Positions 1-8,703 of a stretch of DNA of 34,197 nucleotides are shown in pieces. Below the pieces are notes generated by a model. The model was not told the origin of the DNA. It did no database searches and saw only the letters and a program-made list of their open reading frames with translations. Every line of letters begins with the position of its first letter. Within the stretch, counting starts at the first letter, position 1. The DNA lies in contig CADCGD010000033.1 in assembly GCA_902800925.1 (NCBI GenBank), positions 1-34,197 on the forward strand. The letters are read 5' to 3'. Position numbers and translations under genes: made by a program. The DNA is from an uncultured Bacteroidales bacterium. Lineage in GTDB: Bacteria > Bacteroidota > Bacteroidia > Bacteroidales > Bacteroidaceae.

Positions 1-99
1 CCGCTGAACGATGCCCATCGCAGCGAACTCTCCGGGCAGTGCCGCCAGGTGATAGAGGAAGAGACCAAGCGCGGCTTCCGTGTGAAACTGATCATATAA
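1..99 (+). CDS. C-terminal fragment of an unidentified protein
   Basis: An open frame enters from the left edge in frame 1 and ends at TAA 97-99, giving 32 residues (ending GFRVKLII). The fragment is too short to place in a family; it is rich in charged residues and looks like an ordinary cytoplasmic C-terminus. It converges with the lipoprotein gene that follows, separated by a hairpin. The reading frame is clear but the identity is unknown. Confidence 0.55.
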   Translation, partial: PLNDAHRSELSGQCRQVIEEETKRGFRVKLII

Positions 100-134
100 A
101 AAAGTGAAAGCGGCAGATTGGGTTATTTCACTTT
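98..134 (-). terminator. Intrinsic terminator of the lipoprotein gene
   Basis: The arms AAAGTGAAA (101-109) and TTTCACTTT (126-134) are perfect inverted repeats with a 16-nt loop. Read on the minus strand the hairpin is followed by a run of T. The upstream arm overlaps the last codons and stop of the lipoprotein gene (stop at 125-123). The long loop makes it moderate rather than strong; it could also serve the convergent gene on the left. Confidence 0.5.
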
Positions 135-950
135 AGTCATTTCGAAGGTGGCGGTGTAGGTCGTGCCGTCCTCGCGCATACGCAGGGCAGTCCACTTCAT
201 CTTGCCGTCCTTAATGCTCTCAATCTCCCACCACTCGCGCAGCTCTTTGCTGTCGGTAGTCTTCTTCCAACGGGTGCACAGCAGGGTGCCATCGACGAAG
301 TACTCGGCAAGTGCGTCGTTGCTATTCACCCACTGATCGCCTGACTTGTTATAATAGACATAGGTGCCGTTGGCTTTGTACTCCCAGCGGTGCATTTCTC
401 CGTCGGTGTGCTCGTCCTCTTGGCTGGTTACCTTGCCTTCCCATGTGCCAATGATGTCTTTTTCATAGTCATTGCTGATGCGCTCGTAGCATTCACTATT
501 CCAGGCTTCACCACCAATTTCTACGCCATCCTCATAGACTCTCCAATCGGAACTCAGCCACATGTTTTTGTCCGTGATGCGGGAAATGTCCACTTTCGTT
601 ACGTGTGTGATGTGCTCATTCTCTTTCGCTGTGAGCGTCACTTTGTTGCCGTCAATGACAACGGTGGCTGTAGCATGGCTGTTCCACGACTCACTAAGGA
701 TATCAGAGAGACTACCGTAGGCTTCCGTTGCTGACAAGAACGTGATAACGGCTTTGTAGTTGGTAGGACATTTCTGGCCGTCCAGTTCATCTACCATCCA
801 CTTACCAATAATCTTCTCGGAGATATTATTGGTCTTGTCAGAATTGTCATCATCAGATGAACATGCTGTGAATATACTTGCACCGCATAAAACCATGGTG
901 AATACCAATGTACGGGTGGCGGTGAGCGCCCAATTCTTTGTCTGTTTCAT
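123..950 (-). CDS. Lipoprotein with two lipocalin-like repeats
   Basis: A 275-residue protein with an N-terminal signal (KNWALTATRTLVFTMVLCGASIF) and a lipobox ending FTAC, so it is predicted to be lipidated on Cys30. The residues after the Cys (SSDDD) match the acidic export signal that sends Bacteroidetes lipoproteins to the outer face of the outer membrane. The mature part holds two similar halves, each opening with an I-I-G-x-W motif (near residues 47 and 165) followed by alternating beta-strand pattern, as in lipocalin-like proteins of this phylum. No catalytic motif is visible and the ligand is unknown. It is a single-gene unit with its own promoter and terminator. Confidence 0.8.
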   Translation of the reverse strand: MKQTKNWALTATRTLVFTMVLCGASIFTACSSDDDNSDKTNNISEKIIGKWMVDELDGQKCPTNYKAVITFLSATEAYGSLSDILSESWNSHATATVVIDGNKVTLTAKENEHITHVTKVDISRITDKNMWLSSDWRVYEDGVEIGGEAWNSECYERISNDYEKDIIGTWEGKVTSQEDEHTDGEMHRWEYKANGTYVYYNKSGDQWVNSNDALAEYFVDGTLLCTRWKKTTDSKELREWWEIESIKDGKMKWTALRMREDGTTYTATFEMTKVK

Positions 951-996
951 AATCTTTTGTTTTTAGTTATAATTTGTTGTACAGTTTTTATGGCGA

Positions 997-1026
997 CAAA
1001 GATAATAAAAAAACTCCAAAGCACAA
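997..1026 (-). promoter_or_regulatory. Bacteroidetes-type promoter for the lipoprotein gene
   Basis: On the minus strand TATCTTTG (1004-997) fits the -7 consensus TAnnTTTG. A TTG lies 19 nt upstream (1026-1024). The start codon is 46 nt downstream. The -33 element lies inside the terminator hairpin of the upstream oxidoreductase gene, so the two signals overlap. Confidence 0.6.
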
Positions 1027-1038
1027 TACTTTGGAGTT
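1005..1038 (-). terminator. Intrinsic terminator of the oxidoreductase operon
   Basis: A perfect 10-bp stem AACTCCAAAG (1012-1021) / CTTTGGAGTT (1029-1038) with a 7-nt loop; on the minus strand it is followed by seven T. It lies just past the stop codon of the UxuB-type gene and would end the operon running from the GNAT-like gene through parE. Confidence 0.85.
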
Positions 1039-1063
1039 GATTTTATTGAAAATTGCTAATTTT

Positions 1064-2650
1064 TTATCTTGCGGCAACGTACTTGTGCAGCGTAGCACGT
1101 ACGGCACCCTTGCCGGCATAAAGCTCCTTGACCATGCCTTCTATCTGGTCGCCCAGACCAGCCTCATAGAGGTCGAGGCCGAAGACGTCCTTGCGGCTGT
1201 AGAGCTGCTTCAACGGACTCCAGTCCTGGTCGGCCTTGCCAATCTCCAGAGGAGCAACGATAGCCTGCAGCTCTGCCAGCATGGGGTCGGGAGAGGGCTC
1301 AAAGGTAGTGAGGTCGTCCTTCAGTCCCTTCAGGTAGCGGGCATAGCCAGCCAGCGTGAGCGGGATGAGTACGAGGTTCGACTTGTCGAGGCCGCGAGCT
1401 ATGTACTTCTTGAGTGTCTCACCAAAGCGGATGGGGAGCTTCTGAGAGGTATCCATAGCGATGCGCTGAGGAGCGTCGGGCATGAAGGGGTTGGGCAGGC
1501 GCTTGTTAAGCACGGCACCAATGAACTCGTAGGGGTTCAGCACTCCTGGGTCAACAACGACAGGCATGGCCTCCATATAGCCAATCTTCTGGATGAAAGC
1601 ACGCAGGTCGTCGTCCTTCATTTCAGCAGAGATGAGCGTATAGTCGAGCATGCAACCATAGATAGACATAGCGGTATGCAACGGGTTCAGACAGGTGGTC
1701 ACCTTCATGGTCTCTACCTTGTCGACCGTCTCACGAGTGGTATAGAGCGCACCGCCCAGATCCAATGGCGGACGACCGTTGGTGTAGTGGTCCTCGATGA
1801 CCAGATACTGCACCTCTTCAGCATTCACAAACGGAGCTGTGAAGGTGTGTTTCTCAGTCTCGATATAGTCATTATCCTCGAATCCATCGGCAGCGAGCAA
1901 CTCTTTCACCTTCTCATGCGGACGTGGTGTGATCTTGTCAATCATGGACCAGGGGAAAGTAATCTTCGTCTCATCTTTCAGATAGTCGATGAAGCCCTGC
2001 TCCACCAGACCATCCTGCAGCCAGCGCTCAGCATAGGCAAAGACGCCAGCCTTCACCTTGTCACCATTGTGCGAACAGTTGTCCATAGACTGAACGGTGA
2101 GAGGCAGTTTACCTGCCTTGTAGCGCTCCAGCAAGAGTGCACAAACTTTACCCATAGCGAAGAGCGGCTTCATGCCACGAGCCAGGTCGACCTCGTTGAA
2201 GGTGTAACCCTTCTCGGTGATGGTGAACGAGATCATCTGCAGCGATGGATTCTTGAAAATCTCTACCAGACGGTTCCAGTCCTCGAACTGTGGGTCTGCC
2301 TTCAGGGCCTCCGCCACGGAAGCAATCACCTTCTTCTCAATAGAGCCGTCAGAGCAGAGGTTGACGCAGAGCGACAGATTATCGTAGGGTGCGTAGGCCT
2401 TGTCGATGACTTCGAAGTCGAAGGTCTCGGCAACGATGACGCCACGGTCGTACTTGCCCGTGTTCAGCGCATCGTTGAGAATGGCTGCAGGAAACGCACG
2501 GAAGATGTTGCCACCACCGAAGTGTACCCAGGTGGGTTCTTTGGCGGTTTTCTCGCGTACAGCCTTGATATCATACTTAGGAAGCTCATAGCCTTTGGCT
2601 TCCCACTCGGTAGCATTCAGCTGACCATTCAAGATGTCCTTTAGTTTCAT
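1064..2650 (-). CDS. Mannitol dehydrogenase / fructuronate reductase family oxidoreductase
   Basis: A 528-residue member of the polyol-specific long-chain dehydrogenase family (MtlD/UxuB/UxaB), which interconverts keto sugars or hexuronates and polyols or aldonates using NAD(H). Visible family marks are the nucleotide-binding GGGNIFRAF (45-53) and the catalytic K-x5-N-x2-H signature with Lys316, Asn322 and His325. Family length is about 490-540, so it is complete. The substrate cannot be read from sequence; the UxuB-like branch (fructuronate to mannonate) is plausible because a KDG-type kinase occurs elsewhere in the window, but the two genes are about 13 kb apart. It starts 15 nt after the S41 protease gene and is the last gene of the minus-strand operon. 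Confidence 0.85.
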   Translation of the reverse strand: MKLKDILNGQLNATEWEAKGYELPKYDIKAVREKTAKEPTWVHFGGGNIFRAFPAAILNDALNTGKYDRGVIVAETFDFEVIDKAYAPYDNLSLCVNLCSDGSIEKKVIASVAEALKADPQFEDWNRLVEIFKNPSLQMISFTITEKGYTFNEVDLARGMKPLFAMGKVCALLLERYKAGKLPLTVQSMDNCSHNGDKVKAGVFAYAERWLQDGLVEQGFIDYLKDETKITFPWSMIDKITPRPHEKVKELLAADGFEDNDYIETEKHTFTAPFVNAEEVQYLVIEDHYTNGRPPLDLGGALYTTRETVDKVETMKVTTCLNPLHTAMSIYGCMLDYTLISAEMKDDDLRAFIQKIGYMEAMPVVVDPGVLNPYEFIGAVLNKRLPNPFMPDAPQRIAMDTSQKLPIRFGETLKKYIARGLDKSNLVLIPLTLAGYARYLKGLKDDLTTFEPSPDPMLAELQAIVAPLEIGKADQDWSPLKQLYSRKDVFGLDLYEAGLGDQIEGMVKELYAGKGAVRATLHKYVAAR

Positions 2651-2665
2651 TTGTATCTGTTTTAG

Positions 2666-4252
2666 TTAACGATTTTCTTTATCAATGAGTTTCATAGCAT
2701 GCTGCACAATATCGTTTTGCTCATTCATGATGGCGAAATACTCCGTCATGGTCCATAAGTCACGGGCAATCAATGCTTTCAGTTGCGCGCGCAAATATGG
2801 CAGGGTGCGTTGCAACTCTGCATCATCTTTAGGCTCTATCTTCTGTTTCTTACCTTCAGCGAGGATGTTGTCGATGAGCTTCTGTGGAATCTCATAGCGC
2901 TTGCGGAAGTCGGCAAAGTCAGGATACTGCTTCTTCAGTTGCTTGCGATGGTTATCGACATAGCGCAAGTTCTGGTTGATGATGACTGACTTGGCCGCCA
3001 GTTCCCGATGGAATCGGGTATATTTGGTCGTGTCAAGAGGTACAAACTCATCAGGCATGATACCTCCACCACCATAAACCACACGATGTTCACGAAGCGT
3101 GTAATACTTCAACGAGTCGCTGAAATGGACACTGTCGGCCGACATCAGCTCACCGCTCTTCAGACGGTTGTTGACATCCATGGCGTAATCCAGCTTCTTA
3201 CCTTTCTCGTAAGGCTTCTGGATGCAGCGACCCGAAGGTGTGTAGTAGTGGGCGATGGTCAGACGAATCATAGAACCATCAGGCAGGTCGATGGGACGCT
3301 GAACGAGACCCTTACCAAAGGTACGACGTCCGACGATAATGCCACGATCATAGTCCTGAACAGCACCAGAGACAATCTCTGCTGCCGAGGCCGTATAGCT
3401 GTCAACCAACACAATGACTTTTCCTTCCGTGAAGAGTCCTCCACCACGTGCCGTATATTCGCTGCGATTCACGCGTCGTCCCTCTGTATAAACGATGAGA
3501 CTGCCCCGCTGCAGCAGCTCGTTGGCCACCTCCACGGCAGCATGCAGATAGCCACCACCATTCTCCTGAAGGTCGAGGACGAGGGTCCGCATACCTTCTG
3601 AAAGCAGTTTCGTCAGACTCTCACGGAACTCATCAGGCGTCGTAGCGCCAAAGTTACCTATACGGATGTAGCCCACAGTGGGACGAATCATATAAGTAGC
3701 ATCGATGGAATGGACAGGAATCTTGTCGCGGGTGATGGTAAAGGAGAGTCGGTCGGCAATGCCTGGGCGCACAATACCCAGCAGCACTTTTGTTCCTTTA
3801 GGACCACGCAGGCGCTTCATGATCTCCTCTTTCGACATCTTAACACCAGCAATGGCAGTGTCGTTGACAGAGACGATGCGGTCGCCTGCCAGAATACCCA
3901 TCTTCTCAGAAGGACCACCGCTGACCGTCTGGATGACGAGCAGCGTGTCTTCCACCATATTGAACTGTACACCAATACCCTCGAAGTTGCCTTGCAAGGG
4001 CTCATTCATCTCCTTGACCTCTTTAGGCGTGGAATAGGTGGAGTGTGGGTCCAGCTTCTCAAGCATACCGCGGATGCCATCCTCAACCAACTTGTTCTCG
4101 TCGACAGATTCCACATAATAATCTTTTATCATCTGCTCTGAATAGCTAAGTTTCAGCATAGGAGACTTCTCGCTAGCGCCAAACTTAAACTGAGCATAAC
4201 CAATAAAAGGAATCAGCCATAACATGGCCGCATAGAGTACGCGTTTATTCAT
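2666..4252 (-). CDS. S41-family C-terminal processing protease with PDZ domain
   Basis: A secreted or periplasmic serine protease of the CtpA/Prc (S41) family, 528 residues. An N-terminal signal peptide ([20 protein letters not shown]) precedes a helical cap, a PDZ domain (about 85-170) that recognises C-terminal tails, and the peptidase core. The Ser-Lys dyad is Ser289 in SYTASAAE and Lys314 in FGKG, the 25-residue spacing usual for the family. The start is taken at ATG 4252-4250; an in-frame TTG two codons upstream is less likely. The start overlaps the 3' end of parE as ATGAATAA, so the two are translationally coupled. Confidence 0.92.
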   Translation of the reverse strand: MNKRVLYAAMLWLIPFIGYAQFKFGASEKSPMLKLSYSEQMIKDYYVESVDENKLVEDGIRGMLEKLDPHSTYSTPKEVKEMNEPLQGNFEGIGVQFNMVEDTLLVIQTVSGGPSEKMGILAGDRIVSVNDTAIAGVKMSKEEIMKRLRGPKGTKVLLGIVRPGIADRLSFTITRDKIPVHSIDATYMIRPTVGYIRIGNFGATTPDEFRESLTKLLSEGMRTLVLDLQENGGGYLHAAVEVANELLQRGSLIVYTEGRRVNRSEYTARGGGLFTEGKVIVLVDSYTASAAEIVSGAVQDYDRGIIVGRRTFGKGLVQRPIDLPDGSMIRLTIAHYYTPSGRCIQKPYEKGKKLDYAMDVNNRLKSGELMSADSVHFSDSLKYYTLREHRVVYGGGGIMPDEFVPLDTTKYTRFHRELAAKSVIINQNLRYVDNHRKQLKKQYPDFADFRKRYEIPQKLIDNILAEGKKQKIEPKDDAELQRTLPYLRAQLKALIARDLWTMTEYFAIMNEQNDIVQHAMKLIDKENR

Positions 4253-6185
4253 AATCAAAATCCTCCGGTTTGTCTTCCTCGATGACGAGGTTGTCGATGA
4301 TGAAGTTCTGACGCTCCATCGTGTTCTTACCCATATAGTACTCCAAGAGTTTCTGCACCTGATCGTTCTTGTGGAGCGTTACCTGTTCCAGACGCATGTC
4401 AGGTCCGATGAAACCGGCAAATTCTTCAGGCGAAATCTCACCAAGACCCTTGAAGCGGGTTATCTCTGGATCAGGAGCTAACTCCTGAATAGCTTTCTGA
4501 CGTTCCTCTTCGCTATAGCAATAGCGAGTTACGAAGTCACCCTTCTTGGTGTCGTCGAGCATCTTCTTGTTCTTAATCTTCGTACGTTTGTTACGAACGC
4601 GGAACAAGGGGGTCTGCAACACATAGACATGACCTTTCTTGATGAGTTCAGGGAAGAACTGCAGGAAGAAGGTGATGATGAGCAGACGGATGTGCATGCC
4701 GTCGACATCAGCATCGGTAGCCACTATCACCTTATTATAACGGAGGGTATCGAGACCTTCCTCGATGTCGAGGGCAGCCTGCAAGAGGTTAAACTCCTCG
4801 TTCTCGTAGACCACCTTCTTGGTGAGTCCGAAGCAGTTGAGGGGCTTGCCTCGCAACGAGAAGACCGCCTGCGTATTGACATCACGACTCTTGGTGATGG
4901 AACCACTGGCCGAGTCACCCTCTGTGATGAAGATGCACGACTCTTCCTTCTTATCGTTCTTGACATCGGAGAAGTGGATGCGACAGTCGCGTAACTTACG
5001 GTTGTGCAGATTAGCCTTCTTGGCACGCTCTCGAGCCAGCTTGGTAACGCCAGCCATCGCCTTGCGTTCACGTTCCGTCTCCTTGATTTTACCCTCGATG
5101 ACCTCAGCAACATCCTGATGGATATGCAGGTAGTTGTCGACTTGCTGTTTGATGAAGTCGCCTACATATTTATTAATGGTGTCCCCATCGGGAGCCATCT
5201 GCGTAGAACCCAACTTGATCTTCGTCTGACTCTCGAAGACGGGCTCCTCCACATTGATGGCTATGGCAGCGACGATACCCGTACGGATGTCACCATATTC
5301 GTATTTACCGAAGAACTCCTTGATGGTCTTGGCAATATGCTCCTTGAAAGCACTCTGGTGGGTACCACCCTGCGTGGTGTGCTGACCGTTAACGAAGGAG
5401 TAATACTCCTCACCGTACTGGTTGGCATGGGTAAAGGCTATCTCGATGTCGTCACCTTGCAGATGGATAATGGGGTAGAGGGGGTCATTGGTCATGCGGT
5501 CTTTCAGCAAGTCCTGCAAGCCGTGACGACTGAGGATGCGCCGACCATTATACATAATAGCCAACCCTGTATTCAGGTAGGTGTAGTTACGCAGCATGTT
5601 CTCCACGATGTCGTCGTGGAAGGTATAGTCCTTGAATAGCGTGTTGTCTGGCTCAAAATAGATATAGGTGCCGTTCTCATCCTGGGTGTCCTCCGTATTG
5701 TCCGTCTGCAGAATGCCCCGTTCAAAGGTAGCACGACGCACCTTGCCATCACGATAGCTGGCCACCTCAAAGTGAATACTCAGCGCATTGACCGCCTTCA
5801 CACCCACGCCATTCAGACCTACCGACTTCTTGAAGGCCTTCGAGTCATACTTACCACCTGTGTTCAGCACGCTGACAGCCTCGATGAGCTTACCCTGCGG
5901 AATGCCACGACCATAGTCACGAACGGAGACACGCAGATTGTCGTCGATGGTGATCTCCAGGCGGTCGCCAGCCTTCATCTTGAACTCGTCGATGGAGTTG
6001 TCGATGACTTCCTTCAGCAACACGTAGATACCATCTTCTGGCAGAGAGCCGTCGCCCAAGCGTCCGATATACATTCCAGGACGGGTACGGACGTGTTCCA
6101 TGTCCGACAAGTGTCGGATATTATCGTCAGTATAATCCGGGGTGTTGGGTGTTGGGTGTTGGGTGTTAGTTATTTGTTCTTCCAT
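4245..6185 (-). CDS. parE: DNA topoisomerase IV subunit B
   Basis: A type IIA topoisomerase ATPase subunit of 646 residues, which with ParC decatenates daughter chromosomes. The GHKL ATPase motifs are clear ([17 protein letters not shown], and QTKIKLGS as the switch lysine), followed by the TOPRIM domain with EGDSASGS and [10 protein letters not shown]. It is called ParE rather than GyrB because the window has a separate canonical GyrB and because the TOPRIM context ([19 protein letters not shown]) is the ParE type. No parC is in the window. Codons 6-15 are made of four 7-bp repeats, encoding a Pro/Thr/Asn tail before the conserved YTDDNIRHL start of the domain; this tail is absent from the core fold and probably disordered. 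Confidence 0.93.
   Translation of the reverse strand: MEEQITNTQHPTPNTPDYTDDNIRHLSDMEHVRTRPGMYIGRLGDGSLPEDGIYVLLKEVIDNSIDEFKMKAGDRLEITIDDNLRVSVRDYGRGIPQGKLIEAVSVLNTGGKYDSKAFKKSVGLNGVGVKAVNALSIHFEVASYRDGKVRRATFERGILQTDNTEDTQDENGTYIYFEPDNTLFKDYTFHDDIVENMLRNYTYLNTGLAIMYNGRRILSRHGLQDLLKDRMTNDPLYPIIHLQGDDIEIAFTHANQYGEEYYSFVNGQHTTQGGTHQSAFKEHIAKTIKEFFGKYEYGDIRTGIVAAIAINVEEPVFESQTKIKLGSTQMAPDGDTINKYVGDFIKQQVDNYLHIHQDVAEVIEGKIKETERERKAMAGVTKLARERAKKANLHNRKLRDCRIHFSDVKNDKKEESCIFITEGDSASGSITKSRDVNTQAVFSLRGKPLNCFGLTKKVVYENEEFNLLQAALDIEEGLDTLRYNKVIVATDADVDGMHIRLLIITFFLQFFPELIKKGHVYVLQTPLFRVRNKRTKIKNKKMLDDTKKGDFVTRYCYSEEERQKAIQELAPDPEITRFKGLGEISPEEFAGFIGPDMRLEQVTLHKNDQVQKLLEYYMGKNTMERQNFIIDNLVIEEDKPEDFDYE
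6141..6168. repeat. Perfect-register 7-bp array (GGTGTTG x4) inside parE
   Basis: Four adjoining units: GGTGTTG three times and GGTGTTA once. It lies within codons 6-15 of parE (minus strand unit CAACACC). Seven is not a multiple of three, so gain or loss of one unit would shift the ParE frame just after the start codon. Confidence 0.9.
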
Positions 6186-6199
6186 AATTACTCATCCTC

Positions 6200-7354
6200 T
6201 TACAATGTTTTCTTATAACACCTTCTGCGTTTATGTTGTATGTGCTCCAGATACTGCCACTGCGACTGCACCTTCTCGTTGGTTTCCATCTCGACATTCG
6301 TCTCACCCCACTTGAACCCATACTTCTGATAGATAGGAATCAAGTCGTAGAACAACAAGGCGTTAGCTCCTTTCTGCTGATATTCTGGCAAGATGCCAAT
6401 AAGCATCAGGTCGAGACACTCTGCCTTGTGGAACTTCAAAGCCCGCAGGCAATGCCACCAGCCAAAGGGCCAGAGACGTCCGTTCTTACACTTCTGCAGG
6501 GCACGTGTCATATTGGTGATGGAGATTCCTACACCTATTACCTCGTGGTTGGGCGTGTTCCAGTCTTCAATGAGACAGAGCATATCCATGTCGAGCATGG
6601 GGAAGTACATCTTCAGGTACTCGTCAATCTGACGCTCCGTCATCTGGGAATAGCCATAGAGGTGACCAAACGACTTGTTGACGACATCAAGCACCTTGCG
6701 GCCATACTGTTCCTTGCCGAATACCTGACTGCGCTTGGGGTGCATGGGGTGCAGGTTATAGCGCTTCATGACCATCTCAGCGACCTTGCGGAACTTCTCG
6801 GGCATGCCTTCCTTGGGCACGATGAGTTTGTACTCCACGTAGTCGTTGTCCTTGACAAAGCCGCCCAGCTGTTCAATATGTTGAGGGTAGTAAGGGTAGT
6901 TGTAGATGGTGGCCATGGTGCCCAACTGGTCGAAACCCTCAATGAGCATGCCCTCCGGGTCCATGTCGGTGAATCCTAACGGACCGATTATCTCTGTCAT
7001 GCCTTTCTCGCGGCCCCACCGTTCAACAGCATCAAAAAGCGCCTTAGACACTTCCATATCATCGATAAAATCAACCCATCCGAAGCGTACACTCTTGGAC
7101 TCCCAACGGTCATTGGCCCGATGGTTGATAATGCCAGCAATACGTCCTACGACCTTACCGTCGCGATAGGCCAGGAAATACTCCGCCTCGCAGAATTCGA
7201 AGGCAGCATTTTGGTCCTTGCTCAACGTATGAACCTCGTCGCTGTACAGGTTGGGGGCATCATACTCGTTACCCCGATACAAGTCGTAGTGGAGTTGGAT
7301 GAAAGCATCAAGCTCTTTCCTGTTGGTGACTTTTCTAATCTCTACTGGTGACAT
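6200..7354 (-). CDS. GNAT-fold acyltransferase-like protein of unknown substrate
   Basis: A 384-residue cytoplasmic protein. Residues 40-190 show a GNAT-like arrangement: the beta-strand pair EYFLAYRDGKVVGRIAGIINHRAN, then GWVDFIDD and a helix before ITEIIGPLGF-like segments. Near 315-365 is a second GNAT-like block (LMLIGILPEYQQKGANALLFYDLIP, with an R/Q-x-x-G-A/x acyl-CoA loop, then YGFKWGETNVEMETN). Proteins of this type are common in Bacteroidetes but I cannot assign a substrate. It precedes parE by 14 nt in the same operon and has its own well-formed promoter. Membership of the GNAT superfamily is fairly safe; the function is not known. Confidence 0.75.
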   Translation of the reverse strand: MSPVEIRKVTNRKELDAFIQLHYDLYRGNEYDAPNLYSDEVHTLSKDQNAAFEFCEAEYFLAYRDGKVVGRIAGIINHRANDRWESKSVRFGWVDFIDDMEVSKALFDAVERWGREKGMTEIIGPLGFTDMDPEGMLIEGFDQLGTMATIYNYPYYPQHIEQLGGFVKDNDYVEYKLIVPKEGMPEKFRKVAEMVMKRYNLHPMHPKRSQVFGKEQYGRKVLDVVNKSFGHLYGYSQMTERQIDEYLKMYFPMLDMDMLCLIEDWNTPNHEVIGVGISITNMTRALQKCKNGRLWPFGWWHCLRALKFHKAECLDLMLIGILPEYQQKGANALLFYDLIPIYQKYGFKWGETNVEMETNEKVQSQWQYLEHIQHKRRRCYKKTL

Positions 7355-7382
7355 TTGCTATACTCTCTTATAAACTATCTTG

Positions 7383-7414
7383 CAAAGGTAACGAAAAAGC
7401 AGGAGAAATCCAAA
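7383..7414 (-). promoter_or_regulatory. Promoter for the GNAT-parE-S41-oxidoreductase operon
   Basis: TTTG (7414-7411), then exactly 20 nt, then TACCTTTG (7390-7383) on the minus strand: a textbook Bacteroidetes -33/-7 pair. The GNAT-like start codon follows 28 nt later. The -33 element abuts the stop codon of the methyltransferase gene upstream. Confidence 0.8.
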
Positions 7415-7418
7415 ATAT

Positions 7419-8597
7419 TTAACCAATTTTACGGCAAATAAATAGACTGTGCGCTCCGTCTGCCTCGGTAGTAGCAAAGATATATACATCGCCACCATCC
7501 TTCAATTTCAACTTTTTACGTAGCTGATCGACTGTCAGTGGAAAGTTGCGTACAGCAATATTTGCCTTTCCAACGCCTGTCAATGCATCCTTCAACTCAC
7601 GCTTGTTCATCGATGAAATGGCCAGTATTTCAAAACTGCGACCAGGGAAATCATCGATTTCATCGACAGAAAGAAACAGATGTGAGTTCACAGATACTTG
7701 TCTTACCGCATAGCGTTCCTCTAGCGCATCAAAGCATCCTGCCTTCATGATACTGGCATTGGGTTCGTAGAGGTGGGTTGGGTGATGGGTGAAGGGTGTT
7801 GGGTGTTTGGGGTTGGATGATGGTACTTCGAAAATATGGTCGTTGTTCACACATACCAGACGCAAGGGTCTAACCGCCGATTCCAGTACCAACAGCAGTT
7901 CCTTACATTCGTTGTCTACACTAACGATGTGTACCTCTGCAACATGCTGAAGGTCTGAAGCAGCCTTGCGCCAGTCGAGCATTGGCGATAGTTTAAGAAT
8001 GACTCGGTCTGCTTTCTGCATCAACACAGGTAGCAGTTCCATGACGTTCGGACTACAATCTGCGATGTCGTAGGTACGTCCCCCATGCTCGTCTCTGCGT
8101 GCTGGGTCCAGGTATATCACGTCTGCGTGGTCCAGCTGCGTTAAGTACGTTGCTGTGTCACAGCAACAAACGGAACAAGCTAAGCCAAGCGTGCGGAAAT
8201 TTTCCGTTGAAATGGAGCATAATTGTTCGTTTTGCTCTACATAGATGCGCTCTTTGAAGCCTTGCGACATCCAATAGAAGTCCACACCAAAACCACCCGT
8301 CAGGTCTACAAAAACGCCATCCCCCTCGCCTTTTGGAGAGGGGTTAGGGGTGAGGCTCGCCTTGTAACGAGCTGTCTGTTCACTGGAACATTGTTCCATG
8401 TTCAGATGAGGCGGATAGACAACACCATCATGGGCGGCCCATGAAGGCAGCTTCTTCAGGGCCGTCTGTCGTCCTGCTATCTGTTGCAACGCCATCGGCA
8501 TATCCACATCAGCATCTTTCGTCCCCTGCAGTGCCAATTTACGCACATCGTCAGTAGCGTGCTGGCGGACGAATTCCCACGTCTGTTCATTAATCAT
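7419..8597 (-). CDS. PG_1098-like class I SAM methyltransferase with THUMP-like C-terminus
   Basis: A 392-residue protein with a Rossmann-type methyltransferase core: motif I DLTGGFGVDF, acidic end of strand 2 in VEQNEQL, and the DPARRDEHGGR block seen in the Bacteroidetes PG_1098 family. The C-terminal third (FPLTVDQLRKKLKLKDGGD...) matches the THUMP-like module, so an RNA substrate is likely, though the modified base is unknown. The start is ATG 8597-8595, set by the promoter only 4 nt upstream. Two repeat elements are inserted in frame: residues about 81-93 (SLTPNPSPKGEG-type palindrome, just before motif I) and about 260-276 (7-bp array, Pro/His/Thr-rich), each in a linker between folded parts. 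Confidence 0.85.
   Translation of the reverse strand: MINEQTWEFVRQHATDDVRKLALQGTKDADVDMPMALQQIAGRQTALKKLPSWAAHDGVVYPPHLNMEQCSSEQTARYKASLTPNPSPKGEGDGVFVDLTGGFGVDFYWMSQGFKERIYVEQNEQLCSISTENFRTLGLACSVCCCDTATYLTQLDHADVIYLDPARRDEHGGRTYDIADCSPNVMELLPVLMQKADRVILKLSPMLDWRKAASDLQHVAEVHIVSVDNECKELLLVLESAVRPLRLVCVNNDHIFEVPSSNPKHPTPFTHHPTHLYEPNASIMKAGCFDALEERYAVRQVSVNSHLFLSVDEIDDFPGRSFEILAISSMNKRELKDALTGVGKANIAVRNFPLTVDQLRKKLKLKDGGDVYIFATTEADGAHSLFICRKIG
7771..7819. repeat. 7-bp array (TTGGGTG type) inside the methyltransferase gene
   Basis: Seven units in register: AGGTGGG, TTGGGTG, ATGGGTG, AAGGGTG, TTGGGTG, TTTGGGG, TTGGATG. It encodes a Pro/His/Thr-rich linker (residues about 260-276) on the minus strand with no stop codon. 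Confidence 0.85.
8320..8356. repeat. GC-rich palindromic repeat inside the methyltransferase gene
   Basis: The sequence CCCTCGCC-TTTT-GGAGAGGG (8323-8342) folds as a hairpin with one G.A mismatch, followed by GTTAGGGGTGAGG. On the minus strand it encodes LTPNPSPKGEG. I recognise this peptide as a frequently met translated repeat in bacterial genomes. It sits directly upstream of SAM motif I. Confidence 0.75.
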
Positions 8598-8601
8598 GGT
8601 A

Positions 8602-8609
8602 CAAAGATA
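8602..8609 (-). promoter_or_regulatory. -7 box 4 nt from the methyltransferase start codon
   Basis: TATCTTTG (8609-8602, minus strand) is followed by only four bases (TACC) before ATG 8597-8595. In this promoter class transcription begins a few bases after the box, so the mRNA would be leaderless. No clear -33 TTTG is seen at the right distance. Confidence 0.6.
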
Positions 8610-8629
8610 CAAATAAAGTTTAAATTATC

Positions 8630-8664
8630 CATAATTCTCAATTCTCAATTCACAATTTTCAATT
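8630..8664. repeat. 7-bp array (CTCAATT type) between divergent promoters
   Basis: Five units: CATAATT, CTCAATT, CTCAATT, CACAATT, TTCAATT. It lies exactly between the divergent -7 boxes of the methyltransferase gene and dapB and would occupy the -33 region of dapB. Confidence 0.85.
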
Positions 8665-8672
8665 AAATATTG

Positions 8673-8680
8673 TATCTTTG
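8673..8680 (+). promoter_or_regulatory. -7 box of the dapB-lepB operon
   Basis: TATCTTTG matches TAnnTTTG and lies 23 nt before the dapB start codon. The -33 position is occupied by the 7-bp array and shows no TTTG. Confidence 0.65.
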
Positions 8681-8703
8681 CAAGGTTTTAATAAAAGAAG
8701 AGT

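Noticed and set aside
974-2644. A 556-codon open frame on the plus strand opposite the oxidoreductase gene
   Set aside because: It is the antisense of a clear family member with intact catalytic signature; its translation has no recognisable domain and stays open because of the codon bias of the real gene.
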